Source: JACVRN01 sp036389255 (GTDB lineage: Bacteria > Acidobacteriota > Blastocatellia > Pyrinomonadales > Pyrinomonadaceae). From it: a stretch of DNA of 64,000 bases. Both the position numbers and the translations under genes were made by a program. Numbering within the stretch: the first letter of the stretch is position 1; each line of letters begins with the position of its first letter. The DNA lies in contig DASVQI010000036.1 in the NCBI GenBank assembly GCA_036389255.1, positions 266,865-330,864 on the forward strand, in the 5' to 3' direction. The notes under the pieces are model-generated. The model was not told the DNA's origin. It saw only the letters and a program-made list of their open reading frames with translations, and searched no databases. Below, one piece after another: positions 16,934 to 25,300 of the stretch.

Positions 16934-17824
16934 CTAGCGTAGCGGGGAGAGCCTGCGGCGGTCTTCGCGCTTCTCCGCCTGTCGGCGGCGCAGTTGATAC
17001 CACTTGGGAGGCTCGTCTCGCGCCTCAAGCAGGCGCTGGATTCTGGCTATGGTGCGGCGCGTGGCCTCTTCACCGGCTGCTATAAGCTCGTCGGCTCGCT
17101 TCATCTCGTCCCAGCGAATGTGGCCTATACGCGGGCGCACAACGATGTCTGCGTCCTGTAGTTGCAGCACGGAGACGGTGCGCTGCACGAGCATCATGGA
17201 TTGAAAGATAACGCCTATGGCGGATTGCGGCGGGCCTAAGAACTTGGCTCCTTCGGCGTTCACGTCCACGGCTATGACTATGTCCGCGCCGAGCGAGCGA
17301 GCCGCAGCCGCAGGCACGTTGGCCACCAGCCCGCCGTCAACAAGCTGCCGCCCTCGCTCGTCCGTCACGGGCACGTACCAGCCGGGAATAGTGCAGCTTG
17401 CGCGTATGGCAAAGGGGACGTCGCCTTCGCCCGACATGACCACGGCTTCGCCCGAATGAAGGTCTGTGGCGACGGCAGCGAACGGGATTAGCATCTCCTC
17501 AAAGCGAGTCCGTGGCAGAAGCTTTCTGAGGTACTCCTCAAGACGCGCGTTGGATTGAACGCCGAGCCTTGAGAGCGTCATGCGCCCCATGTCCCTCCAG
17601 CGAAGCGAGCGGCTGAGCTTCTCTATCTCTTCCAGACTCATCCCTGCCGCAAGCGCCCCACCCGCGACGGAACCGGCCGACGTGCCCGCCACGAAGTCTA
17701 TAGGGATGTTGTACTCCGCCAGAACCTTCAGGACTCCAACGTGCGCAATCCCCCGCGCAGCGCCCCCGGAGAGCGCCAACCCCACCCTCGGCCTTTCAGG
17801 TTGTTCGACTCGCTTGCGCCACAT
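16934..17824 (-). CDS. Patatin-like phospholipase family protein
   Basis: A 296-residue RssA/YchK-type patatin serine hydrolase. The oxyanion GGAARG (20-25), nucleophile Ser49 in GTSAG and catalytic Asp163 in DGGLVANVP are all present. No signal peptide is visible, so it is probably cytoplasmic or membrane-peripheral and acts on acyl-lipid substrates. It follows the SurA-like gene by 15 bp and is the last gene of the outer-membrane assembly island. This suggests a link to lipid turnover during envelope biogenesis (inference). Confidence 0.93.
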   Translation of the reverse strand: MWRKRVEQPERPRVGLALSGGAARGIAHVGVLKVLAEYNIPIDFVAGTSAGSVAGGALAAGMSLEEIEKLSRSLRWRDMGRMTLSRLGVQSNARLEEYLRKLLPRTRFEEMLIPFAAVATDLHSGEAVVMSGEGDVPFAIRASCTIPGWYVPVTDERGRQLVDGGLVANVPAAAARSLGADIVIAVDVNAEGAKFLGPPQSAIGVIFQSMMLVQRTVSVLQLQDADIVVRPRIGHIRWDEMKRADELIAAGEEATRRTIARIQRLLEARDEPPKWYQLRRRQAEKREDRRRLSPLR

Positions 17825-17839
17825 AACAATCCAGACAAA

Positions 17840-18526
17840 TTATACAGGATTGAGGATGGTGATTTCAGCGCGTTCGCGCGCGGTGTCGAGAAACGAGGTG
17901 GTTTCGGATTCTATCTTATCCTCGGTCAGTTGCGCTTCGAGTTGTTTGCTGACCTGCTCGAAGGTCGGGACGATGCGGCCCGGATACTGACGTTGAAAGC
18001 GAGGCGTGTAAACGTCCCTGTAGTAATCGGAAACCTCTTTCGGCGTGACTACCGTGAAGGAGCGGAAGCGAAAGTCCAGATATTTTTCTATGGCAACGCG
18101 CTGGCGTATGATTTCGCGCAACTGCTCCGTAGTCAGGCCGACTCGCTGCGCACGCTCCATGAAGTCCGCCTGCGATGGGAAGAGCTTGATGAGCGCGGTC
18201 AACTCGTCCGTTATCTCTTTCTCCGTGGGAATAATGGTCGGAAGCTTCTCCGCCTCCTGATAGATGAGTCGCTGGTTGATGATGAGCTGAAGCGTGCGAT
18301 TGAGAGCCTCGGAGTTGGGATTGTCAATCGGCGTGTTCGGCTGAAGCGCCATCTGCCAGAGAAGGTCTGAGTAGGTAATCAGGTCTGTGCGCACGCCGCC
18401 GTTGACGGTCGCCACCATTTTGTCAACGACCTCCTGCGCCTGTGTGATTGACGCCGAAAGAAGAAGAAAGAGCGGCACGACGAGCCACCGCACGCGCCCC
18501 TTTGATTTAATCTCATCTCTCTTCAT
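17840..18526 (-). CDS. SurA N-terminal-domain periplasmic chaperone (no PPIase domain seen)
   Basis: About 228 residues with a signal peptide (WLVVPLFLLLSASITQA). The ATG at 18526 is chosen because of the AAGGGAG site before it and because upstream codons overlap the preceding gene. The mature part opens EVVDKMVATVNGG, as SurA does, and has the helical chaperone pattern (LIINQRLIYQEAEKL, TEEQLRE-like segments, RQRVAIEKYLDFRF). The parvulin isomerase domains of SurA are missing. It lies directly downstream of an Omp85 gene, which fits a role in escorting outer-membrane proteins to that machine. Confidence 0.82.
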   Translation of the reverse strand: MKRDEIKSKGRVRWLVVPLFLLLSASITQAQEVVDKMVATVNGGVRTDLITYSDLLWQMALQPNTPIDNPNSEALNRTLQLIINQRLIYQEAEKLPTIIPTEKEITDELTALIKLFPSQADFMERAQRVGLTTEQLREIIRQRVAIEKYLDFRFRSFTVVTPKEVSDYYRDVYTPRFQRQYPGRIVPTFEQVSKQLEAQLTEDKIESETTSFLDTARERAEITILNPV

Positions 18527-18563
18527 GCTTCGCTTGCTCCCTTTTTGATAAGCCTTGCAGTCT

Positions 18564-18875
18564 CTATTCATTCCCGGCCCGTTGCGATAGCTCCTCAAGG
18601 TACGGGCCGGGGTCGAAGAATGGCTCGGCGCGTTCTCTTAAGAGCTTGCGTATAACGTCGCCGTAATCTTCAGCGCCGGATACGCCGGTCAGAGCTTCCA
18701 ACTCTTCGTAGGTAATGCTCAAGAGACTAATCAAACATCCGAGCAGCATCCAGAGCAGCGCGTCCCTACGGCTGGCCGCCGGATTGAATTCGTAAATCTC
18801 AAAGCGGTCTTTGTACACGTCATCACAGAGCCTTTTGAATTCCTCCCCGGAGATTGTCTCCACGTTCATCGCCAT
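18564..18875 (-). CDS. Small hypothetical protein in the outer-membrane assembly island
   Basis: A 103-residue protein with start codon only six bases after the Omp85 stop. It contains MLLGCLISLLSI, a moderately hydrophobic stretch, in an otherwise acidic helical sequence (YEELEALTGV, YGDVIRKLLRERAEPFF). No signal peptide and no known family recognised. The tight packing between the Omp85 and SurA-like genes makes it a real gene and a candidate accessory factor of that operon. Confidence 0.7.
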   Translation of the reverse strand: MAMNVETISGEEFKRLCDDVYKDRFEIYEFNPAASRRDALLWMLLGCLISLLSITYEELEALTGVSGAEDYGDVIRKLLRERAEPFFDPGPYLEELSQRAGNE

Positions 18876-18881
18876 CCGTCG

Positions 18882-21800
18882 TCAGAAGGTCTGCGTGAAA
18901 CGGAAATGAAGCTGGCCGTTCTTGAGCCGGGTCGTGACGGGCGCAAAGCCCGGAGCCTGCGGCACCAGAAACTCCGGCGGGTCTAAAAAGATGCCGTAGT
19001 CTATGGCGAGCGCCCCGCCTATGGGCGTCCTGATTCGCAGGCCCAGTCCCACTGTGTTCGTCCAGTTGGAGCGTAGGTTCGAACGCCTGATGCGCTCACT
19101 CTCGTTTAAGAATTGCTCTTCGGGCCGCTTGCGTCCGAATAGCTCGCTGGCGAAGCGAAAGACGTTGCCGCCGTCATAGAAGGGCACAATCTGAAAGCTG
19201 TTCAGGAGCGGGATGCGCGCCTCCAGATTGACGACCGCGACGGCGTTTCCGCCCGTCGGCACAAGGAACGGATTTATCTCTACAGGCTCGCCCTCCCGGT
19301 TGCGGAACTGCCCCACGGGGACGATGGTTTCGCGCGGGCCAGCCTCTTCATAACCGAAGCCGCGCAAGGTCGTGGAGCCGCCCGAAAAGAATCTCTCGCT
19401 GATGGGAAGCGTCCTGTCCGTGTCGTCTATCACGCCGTCGTCGTTACGGTCTGACGGGTTAAAGACGTTGGCCACGCCGAGCGTGACGTTCGCGGCCAGC
19501 ACAGTCCCGCGCGCCTTCTGCACGCGATAATAGCGCCGGTAGTTGCCGAAGAACTTATTGAAGGAGAGGCTGCTGCCTAGCTGTCTGAGCGCGAGGCTGT
19601 AATCTACAGTGAGAAAGTCTCCGTTGGTCGCGTCCGTCGCAGAGTACTCGCAACGCGCGCTCGTAGCCGTTCCCGGCTGGCGGCTCTGTTGCAGCAGGCG
19701 CGAGTTGTTCGCGTCGCACTTTTCGCGCGTGTCGCGCACGAACGCGACGCCGAAGCGCGAGAGGCGAATCGCGCGGTCTGGTTGCAGTATGGGCTGAAGC
19801 AGCAGGCTCTCTATGTTGTAGAGGCGCACGTCCTCATAGTTGTAGCGCACGAAGATTATGCTTCGCGTATCCCGGTCGAGCACGCGCTGCGTCTCAAGGT
19901 TGAAGGTGAAGCGGTTGATGGTCGGCTCGCCCACCCTCTCACCAAACTCGTTGATGGGATTTCCCTCTTCGTCCAGACGCTGCACTATGCCTTGATTGCC
20001 CCGGTCAATTCTTGAGCGGAAAAAGCGCGTGATGCTCGAATCCCTCTGATACTGTGCGGAGATTGCGAGCGGCATGAACTGGTTGTCGCCGTAACGACGA
20101 AAGCGCGGGTCGAAGTATTCCAGCCGCAGAAGCTGCTGGCGACGGCTGAAGCGCGCACGCGCAGCCCCCTGCTTCAGTTCTCCGAAGAGATTTACGTTTC
20201 GTATGTCGAAGAACCCGAGCGGCCCGTTGTCCGTGGAATAGCCTCCGCCGAACTCGCGTATGCGCGGCTTCAGCTCCTCCACGTCTATGATTACGTCGTA
20301 CTTCTTAAAGCCGGAAGCCGTTTCACCCGCAGGCTCTGTGGTGATGATGACCTGCCGGAAAGCGTCTGTTTGATAAAGTATGCGCTCGCTTTCGGTGAGC
20401 TTGTCCAGCCGCAGCACTTCGTTCTCAAAGAGCGGGATGGCGTTCAGTATCGCTTCCTTCTTGGTCAGGACGTTGCCGTTGACGCGAATGCTGGCGATGA
20501 AGACCTTGTCGCCCTCTTTCGTAATCGTGTAGACGACCTTTACCTGTTCTTCGTAAACCTGCTCGGAGATGATTTTTCGCGGCAGCTCTACAATGGAGAA
20601 GTCCACCTGCGCGTTGATGTAGCCTTCGGTGGCGTAGAGGCTGGCGATGCGGTCTGCGTCGGCGCGCGAGGCCGAGCGCGAGAATGGGCCGTCCAGAATA
20701 GTCCACTGCAAACGGTCGCGCACCTGCGCCTCCGTGTAGATTTTGTTGCCGCGCACCTCAACGCCCGCCACGCGCGTCAAAGGGCCTTCGCGCACGACGA
20801 AGGTGATGATTAGATTCTCGCCGTCCAGAGAGGCCGCCTGACGGACTTCCACGTCCGCGCGGCGATAGCCGAGGTCGCGCATGCGAGCTTCTATCATCCT
20901 TTCGTCCTGCGACAGAAGCTCGCGGCTCGTGTAGCCGCGCCCGTATCCGAGCAGAGGGATGAAGCCGAGCGCCGAAGCCTTCTGCGTCCTCAAATCAGGC
21001 TGGAGTTCTTCAATCGTCAGCTTGTCGGTTCCCGTCAGGCGAATGTCCGTCAGCTTGAAGCGGCGGCCAAGCTCCACGTCGTAGACTATCTGAACGGTAC
21101 GGCCCGTCAGCTCTTCCGGGTTCAGGTTCTGGCATGTCTCGTTGGTGCCGTTCGGAGTCGTGGCGGGCGTGGGCGGCGTGACCGTGCAGACGGGCGTGAC
21201 CTGCCCGAAGAAGTAGCCGGACTCCTGTATGCGGTTGCGAAGACGACGCGCGCCTTCCTCGATAGCTCCGAGGTCAATGGTGCCTTCGCGGCGCACGGGC
21301 AGAAGCTCTCGCTGCCGCTTCTCTCTCAATTCGTAGCCGCGAACCAGCACATCCACGCGCGGGCCTACGCCGCCCGTAAAAGTGATGTCGAAGCGATTGG
21401 TCTGCGGGTTGTAAATCGGGCGAGTCTCGATGGACGGAGCCAGAAAGTCTTTCGCAATGATGGCCTGACGAATGCGGTTCACGTCGTCGGCGAGCGCCTG
21501 TCTGGTAAAGGGAGAGTTCTGCTGAAGCTTGAGCGTGGGCAGCACGGGCGTCATGTCGAACCCGTCAATCCTGTAAACGGGCGCGTTGACCCGAGCCTGC
21601 TCGCCCAGACGAATGTTGAAAGTCAGTATGACGCGTGTGCCCGTCCGGTCGCGCGTGTCGGCTTGTGTCTGCGCGTCCACCTCGGCGCGCACGAAGCCAC
21701 GGTCACGCAGGTAAGCCTGAATCAGGTCTGCGTTCGTTCTGATTGTGGATTCGGAGAGGCGCGAGCCCGGCTCAAGCATGTTCAGGCGGGCGCGCATCTC

Positions 21801-22253
21801 GTCTTCGGAGACGGGCGCGCCGGGCGGCACGACACCTAAGTCTATGACTATCTCGCTCACGCGCGTCGCGCGACGAACGACGAAGCGCACGCGAATAGGC
21901 CCGCCGCGCGACTCCGTAGCAGCGCCGCCCGCCTGCGGAGCGCGCGCTCCGCCCGCTTCAAAGATTTCCACGCGCGCGGAAGCGACCATGCCGGAATCAA
22001 ACAGAGCCTTGAGCGACTCGCGCGCGCGCACGGCCTGATACTCGTCTCCGACCCTTACGCTCAGGACGGACGCGAACTCCGCCTGCGCCGCAGCATCCGG
22101 CGGAGAGCCTTCTATCAGAACCTCTACGGCCGCCACTATGCGCCCGTCATAATCGCCTACATCGGGCGCGGCGTGAGCGGACAGACCGCCGCCTGCGGCT
22201 ATCAGGAGAGCCGCCAGCGTCAGGATATTCAGAACGAAGATGCGAAGCCTCAA
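18882..22253 (-). CDS. Omp85 family outer-membrane assembly protein with seven POTRA domains
   Basis: A 1123-residue BamA/TamA-type protein. A signal peptide (about 1-28) precedes a long periplasmic part that I divide into seven POTRA-like units, at roughly 38-128, 131-218, 224-296, 300-396, 399-490, 494-582 and 585-662. Each ends in a hydrophobic beta strand such as LIITFVVREG. The beta-barrel runs from about 667 to the C-terminus, which ends in FRFTQTF, the terminal Phe being the usual barrel signal. E. coli BamA has five POTRA units and TamA three. The gene follows tamB on the same strand, so it may be the BamA of this organism, a TamB partner, or both. Confidence 0.93.
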   Translation of the reverse strand: MRLRIFVLNILTLAALLIAAGGGLSAHAAPDVGDYDGRIVAAVEVLIEGSPPDAAAQAEFASVLSVRVGDEYQAVRARESLKALFDSGMVASARVEIFEAGGARAPQAGGAATESRGGPIRVRFVVRRATRVSEIVIDLGVVPPGAPVSEDEMRARLNMLEPGSRLSESTIRTNADLIQAYLRDRGFVRAEVDAQTQADTRDRTGTRVILTFNIRLGEQARVNAPVYRIDGFDMTPVLPTLKLQQNSPFTRQALADDVNRIRQAIIAKDFLAPSIETRPIYNPQTNRFDITFTGGVGPRVDVLVRGYELREKRQRELLPVRREGTIDLGAIEEGARRLRNRIQESGYFFGQVTPVCTVTPPTPATTPNGTNETCQNLNPEELTGRTVQIVYDVELGRRFKLTDIRLTGTDKLTIEELQPDLRTQKASALGFIPLLGYGRGYTSRELLSQDERMIEARMRDLGYRRADVEVRQAASLDGENLIITFVVREGPLTRVAGVEVRGNKIYTEAQVRDRLQWTILDGPFSRSASRADADRIASLYATEGYINAQVDFSIVELPRKIISEQVYEEQVKVVYTITKEGDKVFIASIRVNGNVLTKKEAILNAIPLFENEVLRLDKLTESERILYQTDAFRQVIITTEPAGETASGFKKYDVIIDVEELKPRIREFGGGYSTDNGPLGFFDIRNVNLFGELKQGAARARFSRRQQLLRLEYFDPRFRRYGDNQFMPLAISAQYQRDSSITRFFRSRIDRGNQGIVQRLDEEGNPINEFGERVGEPTINRFTFNLETQRVLDRDTRSIIFVRYNYEDVRLYNIESLLLQPILQPDRAIRLSRFGVAFVRDTREKCDANNSRLLQQSRQPGTATSARCEYSATDATNGDFLTVDYSLALRQLGSSLSFNKFFGNYRRYYRVQKARGTVLAANVTLGVANVFNPSDRNDDGVIDDTDRTLPISERFFSGGSTTLRGFGYEEAGPRETIVPVGQFRNREGEPVEINPFLVPTGGNAVAVVNLEARIPLLNSFQIVPFYDGGNVFRFASELFGRKRPEEQFLNESERIRRSNLRSNWTNTVGLGLRIRTPIGGALAIDYGIFLDPPEFLVPQAPGFAPVTTRLKNGQLHFRFTQTF

Positions 22254-22261
22254 CCTTATGC

Positions 22262-22343
22262 TCTACAAAGCCATCAGCTTTCAGCTACCGGCAGCCAGCT
22301 TTTTCTCAGGCTGACTGCCGACGGCTGACGACTGACTGCTGTT
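22262..22343. repeat. Period-7 repeat segment between tamB and the Omp85 gene
   Basis: The gap holds GGCTGAC-TGCCGAC-GGCTGAC-GACTGAC next to CATCAGC-TTTCAGC. These are degenerate heptamers in opposite orientation, which can pair (CAGCT..AGCTG type). No gene or promoter is evident here. Confidence 0.6.
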
Positions 22344-22345
22344 AA

Positions 22346-25300
22346 TCAAAATCGTTTGCGGAAACGAATCTCAAAACTGAAGTTGTCGTTGCGAGAGCTG
22401 AAACCGTTGGCGGAGCCCTGCTCGTACTGGGCCACGAAAGAGAGCCTGTCCGAGACTCTGTACTCGACGGCTATGACCTGATTCTGATCCGAGGTCACGT
22501 TGGTCGAATAGGTGACCGACAGCTCTCTGCTAATCGGCTGCGTCACTCTGAGTCGGGCCGTGGGGCTCGCGCCGCCTCTTCCCGCCACCAACGGGTCAAG
22601 CTCAAGGCTCAGGCCGTAAAGCTTGCTGGTGGCGCGCCTCAGAGGCTCGTTGATAATCGTGTTCGCAAGCAGGCTCGCAGCCGTGCCTACGCCGCTCTGC
22701 GCCAGAACGGAAGTGCCTGTGCCTTCCTGCGAAAGCTCGCCCGTCAAGATAAGCGCGACCACGTCAACCTGCGGCAGCGCCGGGTCACTTCTCACCGTGG
22801 CCGAAGGCTGCGAGAGCGGCCCTGTCAAATCCGCTATCACTCTATAACCGCGAACCTCCGCCTCCGCCTGAATGTTCAGAATCGGGTCTGCATCGCGCTG
22901 CGCCGGAAGGTCTATGAAGCCGCGCGTCACCTCGTAGCGCTGGCGGCGGAAGTTGAGCGTGCCGCGCGAAGCCGAGATGCGTCCAGCCACAATCGGGTCT
23001 TCGACCGCGCCCGTCACTCTGAGCGAGACGGAGCCTACTACGTCTGCTAGGTTGTTGCGCACGACCAGAGCATCGCGCCCTTCAATTCTCAAATCCAACT
23101 GCGTAGTGGCGGCGAGCGCCCCGTCGCCTCCGCCTTCAGTCAGGGACGCCTCGCGGCGCTGGTTGATTAAATCAGCGATGTCTATGTCTTCCGTGTACTC
23201 TGCGCGGCGCAGGGTGACAGGGCCGGAGATGAAGGTCGTAATCACGCCCGAATTGGCCGCGCGCGAGCCGTTTATCTCAAGGTCTGCGTCGGCCGTCGTC
23301 CTGAAGCCCTCGGGATACGGCACAGTCACTTGGTCGCCGTGCACGCTGAAGCGGAAGCGCGAAGGCATGTAGCCCGCAAGCTGCGCGCCGCCAGTGATGC
23401 TGACGCGGCCTCCGCCGAGCGTTCCCGTCAGAGAGCTTATCTGGGCAAAGTTGGAGTTGAAGATGACCCGGCCCTCTATGTTGGACATCTGTAGGCGCTG
23501 GTCTGTGATGAGCGCCGAGAGAGACGCGCCCGCGACCGATGCCGTGCCGTTCAGTCGCGGCTCTTCAAAGGTTCCCCCGACCTGCACGCGAACGTCCGCA
23601 GTCCCCGCTAGGAAGAAGTCGGGCGAAAGGCCGTTCAGGACGCGAAGGTTAAGCTGGCCGTTGACGGAGAGGTTCTGGCGGCCTCCGGGGCCTACGGCGA
23701 GCGTGCCGCCGAATAGCACGTTCGTCCCGGTGCCTGTGAACTGCGTCCGCTCGAAAAAGATTTCGTCGCCTGAGAACTGAACCAGAAGCGGCGAGACGGC
23801 TGAGAGCTGAACGTCCTCCACCTGAACCATCAGGTTCGTGAAGCTGGCCGTGCCCCGCAGTCCTCTAAAAGAGAACGCTCCTTCATCCTCATCAAACAGG
23901 TTGCCTTCCGCGCTCAGTCGGCCCGTGGCGCGGCCAGCCACAGTGACGTTCGTGCCCGGCGGCAGGAGCGCCGCGAACAGCCCCGTCAAATCCGCGTTGT
24001 CAAAGTTAGTCTCAATCTTCGCCGGAAGCAGCCGGTTGCTCAAATCCACGCTCGCCGTGATGACCTGCGGCTGTCCAAGGATTCCCGTCCTCAGACTCAG
24101 ATTGAACAGCCGGTTCTCCGTGCGCCCCACGAGCGAAAGCTCTCCGGCCTCGCGCCCGTTGATGGTGACGTTCTGGCCCTTGCCGTCAATCGTTACCTGA
24201 TAGGTGGAAAAGTCCGTGAAGATTCCAGTGGCTCGCGCGTTGATGTCGGCAGTCCCGGTCAACTTCGGCACGCCGCCCGTCCTTCCGGCAAACGCGGAAA
24301 GGCGGCTAAGCTGAATGGCTGTGCCGTTGGCAGTGAGGTCGAACTCCCTTGTGCGCGTGTCGTAGTTGCCGTTGGCTACAATCGTCCCGGCGTCAAAGCG
24401 CGCGTCCACGCGGCTCAGGTTCACCTTTGAGCCTGCGAAGGTGGCCTGCGCCACTATGGAATCAAAATGCTCGCCGCTCACGTAGCCCGGCCCTACGCGC
24501 AGGTTGGCTTCGCCGGTCATAGCGTCCGGGAAGCCTGCGATTCTTATGCGGCCCGAAACGTCCGCCTCTAGGCTGCTGAGCTGCGAAGGCGTGGCAGGAG
24601 TCCCCGCGATACTGCTGCCGCCGGACTGGAAAGCCGCGAGCAGGTTGCCCGCGTTGGCCCGGTCGAGCGTGGCATCAATGGAGATGTTGTTCTGGCCTTC
24701 GCGCGGCGCGTTCAAAGTGAACTGAAGACCGCCGCCGTCACGCTCTACAAGCCTGCCTTCGGTGACGTTTATCTCGGTCGGCGTCATGTTGAGCGCGGCT
24801 GTGAGCGTGCCCAGAGTTCGCCCGTTGACAATCAGAGTTTCGAGCGATGCGCGCCCCTCCACGCTCGGGTTATCGAGCCGCCCGCGCACAGTCCCGTTAA
24901 AGGTGAGCCGCCCGTCGAGCGCCACGTTGTAGGTGTTGAGCTGCTCTTCGAGCGTAGGCAGCAGGCCCGTTGATGCTATGACGCTTTGAAGCTCCGCCGC
25001 GTCGGACGAGTTGAGGTCGAGCGCTAAATCGGATTCGTCGCGCGCGAATGAAAAGCGGCCCCGCGCGTTTATCTCTGAAGACTGCGTGCGAAGGTTTGCG
25101 CTCTCTATCTGGAAGAGCCCGCTCGCGGCGTTGAGCGCGATTGTGCCGGTCAGTGGGTTCGTCCCCGTGGCGGCTGTGCCGGTTTCGCCCGTAAAGTCCG
25201 CGCGAAGATTTCCCGTAGCAGTGTTCTTGATGTCCGTGCCGCGAAACGTGAGGTCGGCCGTGCCCGTAGCCTTGCCTGAAACGGGGACGTTCCGCTTGGC

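Noticed and set aside
18882..22253. Plain BamA label for the Omp85 protein
   Set aside because: Seven POTRA-like units and the tamB neighbour leave BamA and TamA-like roles open, so only the family name is given.
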